In this document: piece by piece, positions 7,635-16,254 of the stretch | Layout of the letters: each line of letters starts with the position of its first letter | Numbering within the stretch: the first letter of the stretch is position 1 | NCBI RefSeq assembly: GCF_017303315.1 | Contig: NZ_JAFKOI010000001.1 | Coordinates: forward strand, 124,001-188,000 | Length of the DNA: 64,000 nucleotides | Source of the DNA: Bacillus sp. NTK071 | GTDB lineage: Bacteria; Bacillota; Bacilli; Bacillales; Guptibacillaceae | Direction: 5' to 3' | Made by a program: the position numbers and the translations under genes | The notes under the pieces: model-generated | Seen by the model: only the letters and a program-made list of their open reading frames with translations | What the model was told of the DNA's origin: nothing | Database searches by the model: none

Positions 7635-8699
7635 TACTCCAAGATCATTCATCATTTGTACGAAATTGGTAGAGTAGACGAGTGGGCTTAAGTGCTCTTG
7701 TACATAAGAGAGTCCAGCAGAGCGTATTCGTTCTCTAAGCAATTTATTCTTCATAAGAACAAAAGCTTGGTTTACTGCTTTATTTAATTGATCTTCATTG
7801 AAAAAAAGCCCTGTTTGCTCGTGCATTATGAAACTTCTTACACCATCTGAATCGGTGGTCAGTACAGGGCAACGGCAGCTAAGTGCTTCAACAATAGCGT
7901 AACCGAACCCTTCTACTTTCGAAGTTGAGCATAGGAAACCACCTGAGTCACCAATTCTAGAATAATAGTTGGCCATTTGGGAGTGGGGTACATTTGAACG
8001 AATGGTTAATTTATTTGTTAACCCATAGCTTGCTACAAGAAGCTGGAATTCCCTACGTTCTTTAGGAGAAGCAAGAGTCGCATCTTCAAATATCCAAAAG
8101 TGAATCGATGAATCCTGCTTAGAGATTAAGTTCGCAAGTTCAATAAAGCCACGCCAATTCTTGTTCAGCTCAAGACGACCTACCCACCCGATAATAGGTG
8201 ATTCTTCCTTTTGACTAGCAAGGTAAGTAAAGTTTTCGGTGTCAAAACAATTATGGAAACAGAATTTTGGAGTGTGGGGAAAATACTTTATGCAAAGTTC
8301 TTTGAGATGTGATGTTTGCGGAAATAGCAGTGCGTCAGCATTTAAAGTAATAATATTTTGTGCATTTCTCAACCATTTATTTGCTTCAATCTTGGTTCCA
8401 AGTCCCTGAATTTCGTAAATGATTTTCCCTGAGTAACCAATTTTTTTCAGTCGAGGTAGAAAAGTGTGATCTGAACAAACAATTACTGCATCGAACAGCC
8501 CTCTCTCTAAAATGGCTTTGATTTCAAAGTCTTTATTTGTTATATGGATAGGCGTATTGACATTATTCTTCTTTCCTTCCCCGTCCTGAAGGTAAAGTAA
8601 TTCACACTGTATTCCTTGCTGTTGGAGTGCAAAGCAACGCTGGCGGTTTAACGTTTCAACTCCTCCACTTGGCACATAAAAAACAAACAATAATTTCAT
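7626..8699 (-). CDS. GT4-type glycosyltransferase
   Basis: A 357-residue GT-B fold glycosyltransferase. The N terminus shows the acceptor-domain glycine motif P-S-G-G-V-E-T (residues 10-16); the C-terminal half carries G-W-V-G-R-L-E-L-N-K-N-W, the start of the nucleotide-sugar domain, and the E-x7-E motif in EGFGYAIVEAL followed by S-C-R-C-P-V-L. No membrane segments. AAAGGAG lies six bases before the ATG. It faces sulfotransferase 2 tail to tail and diverges from sulfotransferases 3 and 4. It probably adds one residue of the surface glycan; donor and acceptor are unknown. Confidence 0.85.
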   Translation of the reverse strand: MKLLFVFYVPSGGVETLNRQRCFALQQQGIQCELLYLQDGEGKKNNVNTPIHITNKDFEIKAILERGLFDAVIVCSDHTFLPRLKKIGYSGKIIYEIQGLGTKIEANKWLRNAQNIITLNADALLFPQTSHLKELCIKYFPHTPKFCFHNCFDTENFTYLASQKEESPIIGWVGRLELNKNWRGFIELANLISKQDSSIHFWIFEDATLASPKERREFQLLVASYGLTNKLTIRSNVPHSQMANYYSRIGDSGGFLCSTSKVEGFGYAIVEALSCRCPVLTTDSDGVRSFIMHEQTGLFFNEDQLNKAVNQAFVLMKNKLLRERIRSAGLSYVQEHLSPLVYSTNFVQMMNDLGVQK

Positions 8700-8838
8700 A
8701 GCTAAGCTCCTTTTTGTTCGTTAGTGATAGCTTATGACGTGAGGTGAGAAAAGTAGATTGGTATTAGCCCGGGGAATCACCAAAATAAGAAAAAGCTGTT
8801 GATTTGGTTATAAAGACCAGTCAGGTACAAAAGGACAA

Positions 8839-8847
8839 CATATACTA
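8839..8847 (+). promoter_or_regulatory. Possible sigma-K -10 element before sulfotransferase 3
   Basis: CATATACTA matches CATANNNTA and lies 33 bases before the start codon, but the nearest AC core is about 20 bases upstream, longer than the usual spacer, so only the -10 is convincing. Confidence 0.35.
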
Positions 8848-8879
8848 TCTTAACTTGTGTAGAAAGGAGACTGTTTTGA

Positions 8880-9659
8880 TTGCCTGTGTTTAATAATGAA
8901 AAAAATAAAATTCCTGGGTTCCTCTTAAACTCTGTTCCTAAAAGCGGTACACATCTTCTAAAACAAATTTTGTTAGGTCTTCCAGAAACGTTTCACATTC
9001 CAGGAAACGTAATCTATGAAGGACTAGAGAAAGATCATAATAAGCATTTACAGAAAATGAAAACACTTAGAGACAATGAAATCATAATGGGACATATTTA
9101 TTATTCTGAACGATGGGCAAAATTGTTGTCAGATAATCAAATTAAGCAGGTCTTCATTATTAGAGATCTTCGGGACGTTGTCGTCTCTTTAACCTACTTT
9201 ATAAAAAGTAAGCTTCCAGATCATCCTCTCTATCCTCTATTTACTCAATCTGGTACAACTCAAAAAGATTGTTATTTATCTCTTATAAATGGTGTGAAAA
9301 CGAAAGACACAAAATATGGTAATATAGTTGAATTTTTTCACGATTTCAGAGGTTGGGTCAATCACAATGAAGTTCTGACTGTGACGTATGAAGAACTTAT
9401 GGAGTCAGCTCAATCGCGCCATAAGAGTCTTAAGAATATTGCACAATACTTAACAAAGGAACTGAACTATCCACTATCTATAAATGAAATGATTAATCAT
9501 ATGGAAGCAAATATACTCCCTTCACAGTCCCCAACTTTCCGTAAAGGTAGCATAGGTAGCTGGAGAGAAGAATTCGATGATGAGGTAAAGGAAGCGTTCA
9601 AAAAGGTTGCCGGAGATTTACTCATTCAATTAGGTTATGAGAAAAATCATGTTTGGTAA
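8880..9659 (+). CDS. PAPS-dependent sulfotransferase, paralogue 3
   Basis: A 259-residue member of the same family with PKSGT at residues 20-24, IMGHIYYS carrying the conserved His, IIRDLRDVVVS for the 3'-phosphate (the usual P of RDPRD is L here) and FRKGSIGSW near the C terminus. The start is TTG 8880, ten bases after AAAGGAG. It is the first gene of a two-gene unit with paralogue 4, whose start lies 13 bases after its stop. The shared L in RDLRDVVVS, the TTQKD motif and similar ends show that 3 and 4 arose by tandem duplication. Acceptor unknown. Confidence 0.87.
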   Translation: MPVFNNEKNKIPGFLLNSVPKSGTHLLKQILLGLPETFHIPGNVIYEGLEKDHNKHLQKMKTLRDNEIIMGHIYYSERWAKLLSDNQIKQVFIIRDLRDVVVSLTYFIKSKLPDHPLYPLFTQSGTTQKDCYLSLINGVKTKDTKYGNIVEFFHDFRGWVNHNEVLTVTYEELMESAQSRHKSLKNIAQYLTKELNYPLSINEMINHMEANILPSQSPTFRKGSIGSWREEFDDEVKEAFKKVAGDLLIQLGYEKNHVW

Positions 9660-9672
9660 GAAGGGACGTTTA

Positions 9673-10443
9673 GTGAAAATGTTGCAAAGTAAACCTCAAC
9701 TTTCTGCGTTTCTAATGACATCCATGCCAAAAAGCGGAACACATTTAATGAAGCAGCTATTATTAGGTATTCCTGGGGTATCTCACGATTTAAAAGATAG
9801 ATTTTACCCGGAGAAGACAACCATTCTGATGGAGAAGCTTAACCAAATCAATTCAAATCATTTTGGACAAGGGCACCTTTTCTTTTCAAAGGAATTGTCA
9901 AATTCTCTTTCGGACGCATCCATTAAACATATCTTTATTAGTCGTGATCTCCGTGATGTCGTTGTCTCCTTTGCCTATTTTATAGAGAGCAAATATCCAG
10001 CTCATCCTCTTCATTTTTTTTTCTCTGAGCCAACCACTACACAAAAAGATAAGTACATGGCACTGATAAAAGGTGTAGAGAAAGATGGTTTATCTTATCC
10101 CGACATTGCAACATGGGCAAGTTCGTATGAAGGATGGCTGTCAGATGACCATACGTTAACAGTAACGTATGAGGATTTAATGAGTTCGACTGAATCAATG
10201 GATCGTCAGTTAATACGAATTGTCACCTATTTATGGGAAGAAGATCTTCCTTCTTCATACCATTCTGTATTAATTCAATTGATGAAAAAAAATCTTGATC
10301 CATCTGCATCCCCAACTTTTCGTAATGGACATATAGGAAATTGGAAAGAAGAATTTGATGATGAATTGAAAAGTGCATTTAATAATGTGGCAGGAAAATG
10401 GCTGATTCGGAACGGATACGAAAAAAATCAAGACTGGCTATGA
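9673..10443 (+). CDS. PAPS-dependent sulfotransferase, paralogue 4
   Basis: A 256-residue enzyme with PKSGT at 19-23, GQGHLFFS with the conserved His, ISRDLRDVVVS and FRNGHIGNW. GTG 9673 is preferred because AGAAGGG lies about seven bases upstream; in-frame starts inside the end of paralogue 3 (from 9637) have no ribosome binding site. It is the tandem partner of paralogue 3, with which it shares RDLRDVVVS and TTQKD. Two duplicated enzymes with diverged acceptor-facing regions suggest two sulfation positions or two acceptors, but this is inference. Confidence 0.87.
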   Translation: MKMLQSKPQLSAFLMTSMPKSGTHLMKQLLLGIPGVSHDLKDRFYPEKTTILMEKLNQINSNHFGQGHLFFSKELSNSLSDASIKHIFISRDLRDVVVSFAYFIESKYPAHPLHFFFSEPTTTQKDKYMALIKGVEKDGLSYPDIATWASSYEGWLSDDHTLTVTYEDLMSSTESMDRQLIRIVTYLWEEDLPSSYHSVLIQLMKKNLDPSASPTFRNGHIGNWKEEFDDELKSAFNNVAGKWLIRNGYEKNQDWL

Positions 10444-10455
10444 ATGACCTTCAAT

Positions 10456-10493
10456 AACAAAGTGACATTCTATCGGGTGAATGTCACTTTGTT
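10456..10493 (+). terminator. Hairpin after sulfotransferase 4
   Basis: A perfect 15-bp stem (10456-10470 with 10479-10493) and an 8-base loop directly after the gene. The T-tail is poor (GTTCC), so termination may be partial. Confidence 0.6.
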
Positions 10494-10535
10494 CCATATT
10501 TGGACAGTAAACCATATCATGCTTGAATTCACTTA

Positions 10536-10544
10536 CATAATCTA
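10536..10544 (+). promoter_or_regulatory. Possible sigma-K -10 element of the glycan operon
   Basis: CATAATCTA matches CATANNNTA and lies about 40 bases before the first gene of the operon. A convincing AC -35 core at the right distance is not seen. It sits inside an inverted repeat (TTGGACAG at 10500-10507, CTGTCCAA at 10553-10560). Confidence 0.3.
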
Positions 10545-10584
10545 TCAGTAAGCTGTCCAAGGAGATTCGTGAAAGGAGAGAAAG

Positions 10585-11682
10585 ATGAAGATTGTAACTG
10601 TACTCGGTACAAGACCAGAAATCATTCGCTTAAGTCTAATTATTAAGAAGCTCGATCAATTAGCGGATCATCATGTTCTTGTGCATACCGGTCAAAATTT
10701 CACTCAAACCTTGAGTAATGTATTCTTTGAAGAACTAGATGTGAGAAAGCCTGATTATGTCCTTAACAATCAACAACAATCGCTAGGGAATCAATTAGCA
10801 ACGATGTATAAAGAACTTGAGAAGATCTTCTTGAAAGAAAAGCCGGATAAAGTTCTTGTACTTGGCGACACAAATAGTGCACTTAGCGCTATCCTTGCTG
10901 AGAGAATGGGGATTCCTGTAGTCCACATGGAGGCTGGGAATCGCTGTTTCGATTGGTCTGTTCCAGAAGAGAAAAATAGAAGAGTTATTGATGCAATTTC
11001 AACATTTAACCTCCCATATACACCACAAAGTAGAGAGAACTTACTAAAAGAAGGAATGGCTAGCAACCGCATTTATGTGTCAGGTAATCCGATTTATGAG
11101 GTCTTGAAACACTATGATCATAAAATCGCTGTAAGCACGGTACTTGATAAATTACAACTAACAAAAGAATCCTATTTCCTTGTAACAGCGCACAGAGCAG
11201 AAAATGTAGATAATGAGAACCATTTATCAGAAATACTCAAAGCCCTTAACCTTCTTGCACAAACATACTCCAAAAGAGTGATTTGTAGTATTCATCCTAG
11301 GACGCAATCGAAGCTTAAACAGAGAGCTGATCTAACGATGGACTCTCTTGTAGAATTTCATGAACCATTTGGTTTCTTTGATTTCGTTAAGCTCGAGAAA
11401 AATGCTAGGTGTGTGTTGACTGATAGCGGGACTGTACAGGAAGAGTGTTGCTTATTTCATGTACCAACTGTGACCATTCGAAGAACGACAGAAAGGCCAG
11501 AGACAATCGCTTGTGGTAGCAATATTGTCACGGGATTAAATGCAAGTCACATTCTGCAATCTGTCAGCGTTATGGTGAGTCAATCACCACAGTGGTTATT
11601 TCCAGTAGGTTATACAGATGAGGATGTATCGGATAAGGTAGTTAAATTTCTAATGGGAGGGTTAACGATTGTTCCACAATAA
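10585..11682 (+). CDS. UDP-N-acetylglucosamine 2-epimerase family protein (WecB/FnlC/WbvD-like)
   Basis: A 365-residue non-hydrolysing UDP-sugar 2-epimerase. The start V-L-G-T-R-P-E-I-I-R, the H-T-G-Q-N-F motif, G-D-T-N-S, H-M-E-A-G-N-R and the C-terminal D-S-G-T-V-Q-E-E are family hallmarks. Such enzymes make UDP-ManNAc, or act last in the UDP-L-FucNAc and UDP-L-QuiNAc pathways. H-x-E-A-G-N-R with N instead of the common L is typical of the latter subgroup, and the next gene is a 4,6-dehydratase, so the deoxy-amino-sugar role is more likely. First gene of a six-gene operon; AAAGGAG precedes the ATG. Confidence 0.85.
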   Translation: MKIVTVLGTRPEIIRLSLIIKKLDQLADHHVLVHTGQNFTQTLSNVFFEELDVRKPDYVLNNQQQSLGNQLATMYKELEKIFLKEKPDKVLVLGDTNSALSAILAERMGIPVVHMEAGNRCFDWSVPEEKNRRVIDAISTFNLPYTPQSRENLLKEGMASNRIYVSGNPIYEVLKHYDHKIAVSTVLDKLQLTKESYFLVTAHRAENVDNENHLSEILKALNLLAQTYSKRVICSIHPRTQSKLKQRADLTMDSLVEFHEPFGFFDFVKLEKNARCVLTDSGTVQEECCLFHVPTVTIRRTTERPETIACGSNIVTGLNASHILQSVSVMVSQSPQWLFPVGYTDEDVSDKVVKFLMGGLTIVPQ

Positions 11683-12658
11683 AACAATATTAGTAACCGG
11701 AGGCACAGGTTCTTGGGGACATGAACTTGTGAAGCAGCTAGTAGACAAGCAGCCTAAAGAGATTCGTGTGTTCTCAAGGAACGAGTCAAGTCAGGTAGCG
11801 ATGAAAAGAGAGTTTGACCAGCATAAAACATTAAAATTCATCATTGGTGACATTAAGGAAAAAGAAGCACTAATAGAAGCAACCAAAAACGTCGACTTTG
11901 TATTTCATCTTGCTGCTCTTAAACATGTACCAGTTTGTGAGGATCAACCGCTTGAGGCAATGAAAACCAATGTGATCGGAACGCAAAATGTGATCGATGC
12001 ATCCATTTTAAATAATGTTGAGAAAGTTATTTATATTTCAACTGATAAAGCAGCAAACCCCTCTAATTTCTATGGATTTACAAAGGCGATGGGTGAACGA
12101 CTTATCATTCATGCTAATGTTTTAAGATCCAACACGACTTTCGTTTGTGTAAGAGGCGGAAATGTTCTAGGTACGAATGGAAGTGTTATTCATGTGTTTA
12201 AAAACCATATTGAAGAGAAGGGTAAGATTGGGATAACGGATATGCGCATGACCCGCTTCTTTTTAACGATACAAGATGCCATTAAGTTACTATTTAAAGC
12301 AACTTATGAAAGCAAGGGCGGCGAAATTTTTGTAATGAAAATGCCTACTTGCAAAATAGTAGATCTTGCTAAAGTTCTAATTGAAGATTCTGGTAAAGAA
12401 AATGTGGACATCGAAGTCCTTGGCATCCGCCCTGGGGAAAAACTCCACGAGCTTTTATTCTCTGATTATGAAAGCCAAAGCACAGTCTATTATGATCATG
12501 AATATTTCGTCATTCTCCCGGCGATTTCAGTTGACGGTCTAAAAGAATATTATGCTTCCTTTAAACCTGTAGACCTAGAAAACTATAACTCTGGTGAAAA
12601 CTTAATGTCTCGTCAGGAACTGAAAACATTGTTACAAAAGGGCGGGTTTATCTCATGA
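11669..12658 (+). CDS. UDP-GlcNAc 4,6-dehydratase/5-epimerase (CapE/FnlA/WbvB-like)
   Basis: A 329-residue extended SDR. It begins T-I-L-V-T-G-G-T-G-S-W-G (NAD-binding), contains ISTDKAANPSNFYGFTKAMG with the S-T-D-K and Y-x3-K catalytic elements (M in place of Y seen in some paralogues is not an issue here), MRMTRFF and the G-I-R-P-G-E-K-L-H-E motif of CapE/FlaA1-type dehydratases. It converts UDP-GlcNAc to 4-keto-6-deoxy intermediates. TTG start overlaps the upstream gene by 14 bases and follows GGGAGG. No membrane domain, unlike CapD/WbpM. Confidence 0.85.
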   Translation: MFHNKTILVTGGTGSWGHELVKQLVDKQPKEIRVFSRNESSQVAMKREFDQHKTLKFIIGDIKEKEALIEATKNVDFVFHLAALKHVPVCEDQPLEAMKTNVIGTQNVIDASILNNVEKVIYISTDKAANPSNFYGFTKAMGERLIIHANVLRSNTTFVCVRGGNVLGTNGSVIHVFKNHIEEKGKIGITDMRMTRFFLTIQDAIKLLFKATYESKGGEIFVMKMPTCKIVDLAKVLIEDSGKENVDIEVLGIRPGEKLHELLFSDYESQSTVYYDHEYFVILPAISVDGLKEYYASFKPVDLENYNSGENLMSRQELKTLLQKGGFIS

Positions 12659-13482
12659 AAATGCTCGTCCTCGGTGGTAAAGGGATGGCCGGGCATGTCA
12701 TTGTTAAGTATTTTAAGGAAAAAAAGGAATGGGATGTTGCTTATACCTCACGAGATCGAAACGATCTTGATGGTCTTTATTTGGACGTGTTTATGCAATC
12801 CAAATTAGAAGAACTAATTGATGATCTTAAACCGGATGTTGTTATTAATGCGATTGGATTATTAAATGATAACGCCAATCGGAATAAAGCAGCAGCTTTT
12901 AAAATAAACAGTCTTCTTCCTCATCAGATTTCTAAACTAACTGAGCGTTATGGGGGAAAGTTAGTTCACATTAGTACAGATTGTGTTTTTTCAGGCAAAA
13001 AGGGAGATTACACAGAGACGGATATGAGGGACGGCACTTCCATCTATGCGAAATCAAAGGCAGTAGGAGAGGTGATCAGTGATCGTCACCTTACGATTCG
13101 AACATCAATTATTGGTCCTGAACTAAAAGAAGATGGGATAGGATTGTTTAAATGGTTCATGGACCAAAGTGGTGAGGTTAAAGGCTATCAAAAAATGCTC
13201 TGGAATGGGGTAACAACTCTTGAGCTAGCAAAAGCGATTGACGTCTTGCTACAAGAACAAATCGTAGGACTATATCATCTTGGAGCAGATAAGAAAATTT
13301 CAAAGCATGATCTATTAATTACGATTCAGAACGTCTTTCAGAAAAACGATGTTGTGATTGTTCCTGATGACGAAGTTGTACTGGATCGCACGATAAAAAA
13401 TACAAGAACGGACATTCACTATCATGTTCCTCCTTACAAAGAGATGTTGATTGAGCTGAAAAACTGGCTTGATCATGAATGA
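12655..13482 (+). CDS. RmlD-like 4-keto sugar reductase (WbvR-like)
   Basis: A 275-residue SDR of the RmlD_sub_bind family: L-V-L-G-G-K-G-M-A-G-H at the start, N-A-I-G-L-L-N, then H-I-S-T-D-C-V-F-S-G with Y-A-K-S-K as the catalytic Tyr-Lys. It would reduce the 4-keto sugar made by the preceding dehydratase. It lacks the C-terminal cupin domain of S. aureus CapF, so the trio dehydratase/RmlD-like/2-epimerase is closest to the Vibrio wbvB-wbvR-wbvD set that makes UDP-L-RhaNAc and UDP-L-QuiNAc. The start overlaps the upstream stop by 4 bases. Confidence 0.8.
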   Translation: MKMLVLGGKGMAGHVIVKYFKEKKEWDVAYTSRDRNDLDGLYLDVFMQSKLEELIDDLKPDVVINAIGLLNDNANRNKAAAFKINSLLPHQISKLTERYGGKLVHISTDCVFSGKKGDYTETDMRDGTSIYAKSKAVGEVISDRHLTIRTSIIGPELKEDGIGLFKWFMDQSGEVKGYQKMLWNGVTTLELAKAIDVLLQEQIVGLYHLGADKKISKHDLLITIQNVFQKNDVVIVPDDEVVLDRTIKNTRTDIHYHVPPYKEMLIELKNWLDHE

Positions 13483-14390
13483 AGAATGCACCTACTATTC
13501 TTATAACGGGGGCATCAGGTTTCACTGGCCAGCATGCGTGTCAGCATTTCGTACAAAAGGGCTTTCACGTAATTGCGGTCGTACGAACACATCACTTTAA
13601 TCTTACAAGGGTTAAAGTCTGTAAATGTAATGTTATTGATAAATGTGAGGTTACTGCATTAATTAGTAAAGAGCAACCTGATTTTGTCCTCCATCTTGCA
13701 GGACTAAATTCAGTTGCTGCATCCTGGGCGGACCCTGATCAATCGATTGAAGCAAATGTTCTATCCACGCTCTACCTTCTTGAAGCGATACGTAAAGAAT
13801 CTCCCAATACGCGAATAGTGGTTGCTGGATCCGCATTACAACACGACTTCATTCAGGATGGACACCCGCCGCATCCTTATAGTCTTAGCAAATCGATGCA
13901 AATGATTATAGCAGAGAGCTGGGCTAGTTTATATCAGCTGAATGTAATCATGGCAAAACCTTCCAATTTAATTGGTCCTGGTAATTCGAATGGTGTTTGC
14001 TCTGTCATCGCTAGGAAAATCGTTCAAATGGAAGAGAATCAGCAAATGGCCGGGAAACTTTATTTGAATGATTTATCCATCCAAAGAGATTTTCTAGATG
14101 TTAGAGATGTTATTACAGCATATGATTTATTATTGCATTCTGGAGAAATTGGGAAAGTATATGAAATTGGGTCAGGCAATAGTCATTCACTTGAAGAAAT
14201 TGTTACCCATATGAAAAACTTAACCAAAATAAACATCACAGTTGAAGCTAAAGAAAACAGAAATAACGAAAATAAAGTTAAGATGACCATTAAAGATATC
14301 AAAGCTCTAGGCTGGACTTCAACGCGATCACTACATTCATCACTTAGCGACACGTTGAACTATTATAGAAATCGTCCACTTGAGCAATAA
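13479..14390 (+). CDS. NAD(P)-dependent sugar epimerase/dehydratase (extended SDR)
   Basis: A 303-residue extended SDR: I-T-G-A-S-G-F-T-G-Q-H nucleotide-binding loop at residues 8-18, L-H-L-A-G-L-N, A-G-S-A-L-Q, and P-Y-S-L-S-K as the Y-x3-K pair, then R-D-F-L-D-V-R-D-V as in GDP-mannose 4,6-dehydratase and GDP-6-deoxy-4-keto-mannose reductase (RMD). The substrate could be a second activated sugar. ATG overlaps the upstream TGA (ATGA), so translation is coupled. The exact reaction is not determinable. Confidence 0.75.
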   Translation: MKNAPTILITGASGFTGQHACQHFVQKGFHVIAVVRTHHFNLTRVKVCKCNVIDKCEVTALISKEQPDFVLHLAGLNSVAASWADPDQSIEANVLSTLYLLEAIRKESPNTRIVVAGSALQHDFIQDGHPPHPYSLSKSMQMIIAESWASLYQLNVIMAKPSNLIGPGNSNGVCSVIARKIVQMEENQQMAGKLYLNDLSIQRDFLDVRDVITAYDLLLHSGEIGKVYEIGSGNSHSLEEIVTHMKNLTKINITVEAKENRNNENKVKMTIKDIKALGWTSTRSLHSSLSDTLNYYRNRPLEQ

Positions 14391-14403
14391 GGAGGGGAAA
14401 GCG

Positions 14404-15117
14404 GTGGAAAAAGTATCAATTATTATTCCTTTTTATAATTGCGCTTACGTGGACCGAGCGATTAATTGTGCACTTGCGCAAACGTATACAAATATTGAAG
14501 TAATTGTCGTTAATGATGGATCGAAAGTAAACGAGGAGAAGCTAACACCTTTTTTGAACAAAGTTCGGTATATCAAGAAGGGGAATGGTGGCACTGGGAG
14601 TGCATTAAATACCGGTATTCGAGCAGCAACAGGTGAGTATTTTAGTTGGTTGAGTTCTGATGATTTGTATAGGCCAGACAAAGTAGAGAAACAATTGAAC
14701 TTTATGAAACAACATCAAGCTTCTGTTAGTTATTCAAATTATGTTCTAATGGATGAAAATGATAAACCTAAAGGCGGTAATGTAGGTGTTTCGTTTCCAA
14801 GTCGACTTCAATTCTACAAAACGTTGAGAGCTGGATGCCCTATTAATGGCTGTACAGTTATGATGAAAATGAATATATTTCAAGAGGTCGGATTGTTTGA
14901 TGAATCTCTTAAATATGCACAAGATTATGATTTATGGCTTAGAGTCGTACAAAAGTATGATTTTCATTACGTTGAAGAACCACTTGTGTTTTATAGAGTG
15001 CATGGAGAGATGGGTACCAAAAAGCATGCCGCTGATATTCCGAGAGAAATTAAGCTTGTTCGAAATCGACATAGAAAATCACTATTGGATCTGATCTCAA
15101 GGGAGACTTCACCATGA
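14404..15117 (+). CDS. GT2-family glycosyltransferase
   Basis: A 237-residue GT-A fold transferase starting at GTG 14404, seven bases after GGAGGGG; an upstream TTG at 14380 lies inside the previous gene without its own site. Motifs: V-S-I-I-I-P-F-Y-N at the start, V-V-N-D-G-S, the metal-binding S-S-D-D (DxD position) near residue 90, and the acceptor motif Y-A-Q-D-Y-D-L-W-L. No membrane anchor. It sits fifth in the operon, between the SDR and a GT-B enzyme. Confidence 0.88.
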   Translation: MEKVSIIIPFYNCAYVDRAINCALAQTYTNIEVIVVNDGSKVNEEKLTPFLNKVRYIKKGNGGTGSALNTGIRAATGEYFSWLSSDDLYRPDKVEKQLNFMKQHQASVSYSNYVLMDENDKPKGGNVGVSFPSRLQFYKTLRAGCPINGCTVMMKMNIFQEVGLFDESLKYAQDYDLWLRVVQKYDFHYVEEPLVFYRVHGEMGTKKHAADIPREIKLVRNRHRKSLLDLISRETSP

Positions 15118-16151
15118 AATTCACATTTCCAATATTGACGCTTTGTAAAGGTGGTGCACAGCGAATGCTTGCTGAAGTGACTAACGGACTTGTTGATAAG
15201 GGACATGAGGTTATTATTCTCATGCCACCTCAAGGCGATGTTGAATTTAATATCAAAGCAAAACTAGTCAGGACAAAGTCCAGCATGATTAGCGAATCGG
15301 ATTATCCTGTTAGTGATGTAATTGTCTCGAATTATTATTCAACGGTTCCTCAAGCTCAGCAGGCAAGCATAAATGGAAAAGGAGTGCATGTCCGTTTTAG
15401 CCTATGCTACGAGCCTGCTTTCTTGCCAGATAATCATATAACTTTCCCTACGTACCATGTAACGCCACGCATGATTGTTTTATCTAAATGGCACCATGAT
15501 TTAATTAAGTTAAACCACGGTATATCAGGTGAAATTGTACCAGTAGGTGTTAGCTCTTCGTTTAAGAATTTGAACATAAGGAAACCAGACGATCGACTAG
15601 AGGTATCTGCTGTTATTCGTAAGGCTGAAGGAGGTTTTTCGTGGCATAGAGAGCAGGCTTACTTAATTCAACAGCTTGAAATGGTGAAAAACCGCTATAA
15701 CCATATTCAAATCAACCTCTTTTGTCCTCCGGCCGAATTAGCTAGCTCATCTGATCTCCAAAAGCTGAAGAAAAACGGGAAATTTAGGTTCTATACACCA
15801 GCAGACGATACAGAACTATGCTATCACTACAATCAATCAGATATCTTTGTAAATTCATCAACTTACGACACAGCTTCACTACCTGGACTTGAATCGATGC
15901 GATGCGGAGCTGCACTTGCAACAACGTACGCAGGTGGGAATGCCGATTATTGCAAGCACGAACAAAATTGTCTCACTTCATATAGGTACGAAAATAAACT
16001 TTCAGAAGATATTTTGCGACTCATCCATAACCCTAAGTTGCGTGAAAAATTAGCTAAACAGGGAGAACAAGATGCTGCTGCATGGACCTGGACGAGAAGC
16101 GTTAATCTTTTCGAACAGGCGATTACTAAACTAGTTACGATTAAAAATTAA
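15114..16151 (+). CDS. GT4-type glycosyltransferase, last gene of the glycan operon
   Basis: A 345-residue GT-B enzyme. L-C-K-G-G-A-Q-R near residue 12 is the N-terminal glycine loop; the C-terminal half has V-N-S-S-T-Y-D-T-A-S-L-P-G-L-E-S-M-R-C-G, a variant of the E-x7-E nucleotide-sugar site in which the first acidic residue is D, and A-T-T-Y-A-G-G-N-A-D. The ATG overlaps the previous TGA by 4 bases. A terminator follows 36 bases later. Likely adds a residue to the same glycan; donor unknown. Confidence 0.83.
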   Translation: MKFTFPILTLCKGGAQRMLAEVTNGLVDKGHEVIILMPPQGDVEFNIKAKLVRTKSSMISESDYPVSDVIVSNYYSTVPQAQQASINGKGVHVRFSLCYEPAFLPDNHITFPTYHVTPRMIVLSKWHHDLIKLNHGISGEIVPVGVSSSFKNLNIRKPDDRLEVSAVIRKAEGGFSWHREQAYLIQQLEMVKNRYNHIQINLFCPPAELASSSDLQKLKKNGKFRFYTPADDTELCYHYNQSDIFVNSSTYDTASLPGLESMRCGAALATTYAGGNADYCKHEQNCLTSYRYENKLSEDILRLIHNPKLREKLAKQGEQDAAAWTWTRSVNLFEQAITKLVTIKN

Positions 16152-16186
16152 GTAGATGATAATTAAATCAGAATACCAGCAGAACA

Positions 16187-16219
16187 ATCACCTTCCAATG
16201 CGAAAGGTGATATTTTTTG
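16187..16219 (+). terminator. Terminator of the glycan operon
   Basis: ATCACCTT (16187-16194) pairs with 16204-16211 around a nine-base loop and is followed by TATTTTTTG. Confidence 0.8.
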
Positions 16220-16254
16220 TTAATTAATAATCATTTAACCGTACTAGTAATGGA

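Noticed and set aside
12655-13482. CapF of the UDP-L-FucNAc pathway
   Set aside because: The C-terminal cupin domain is missing and the length is that of an RmlD-type reductase.
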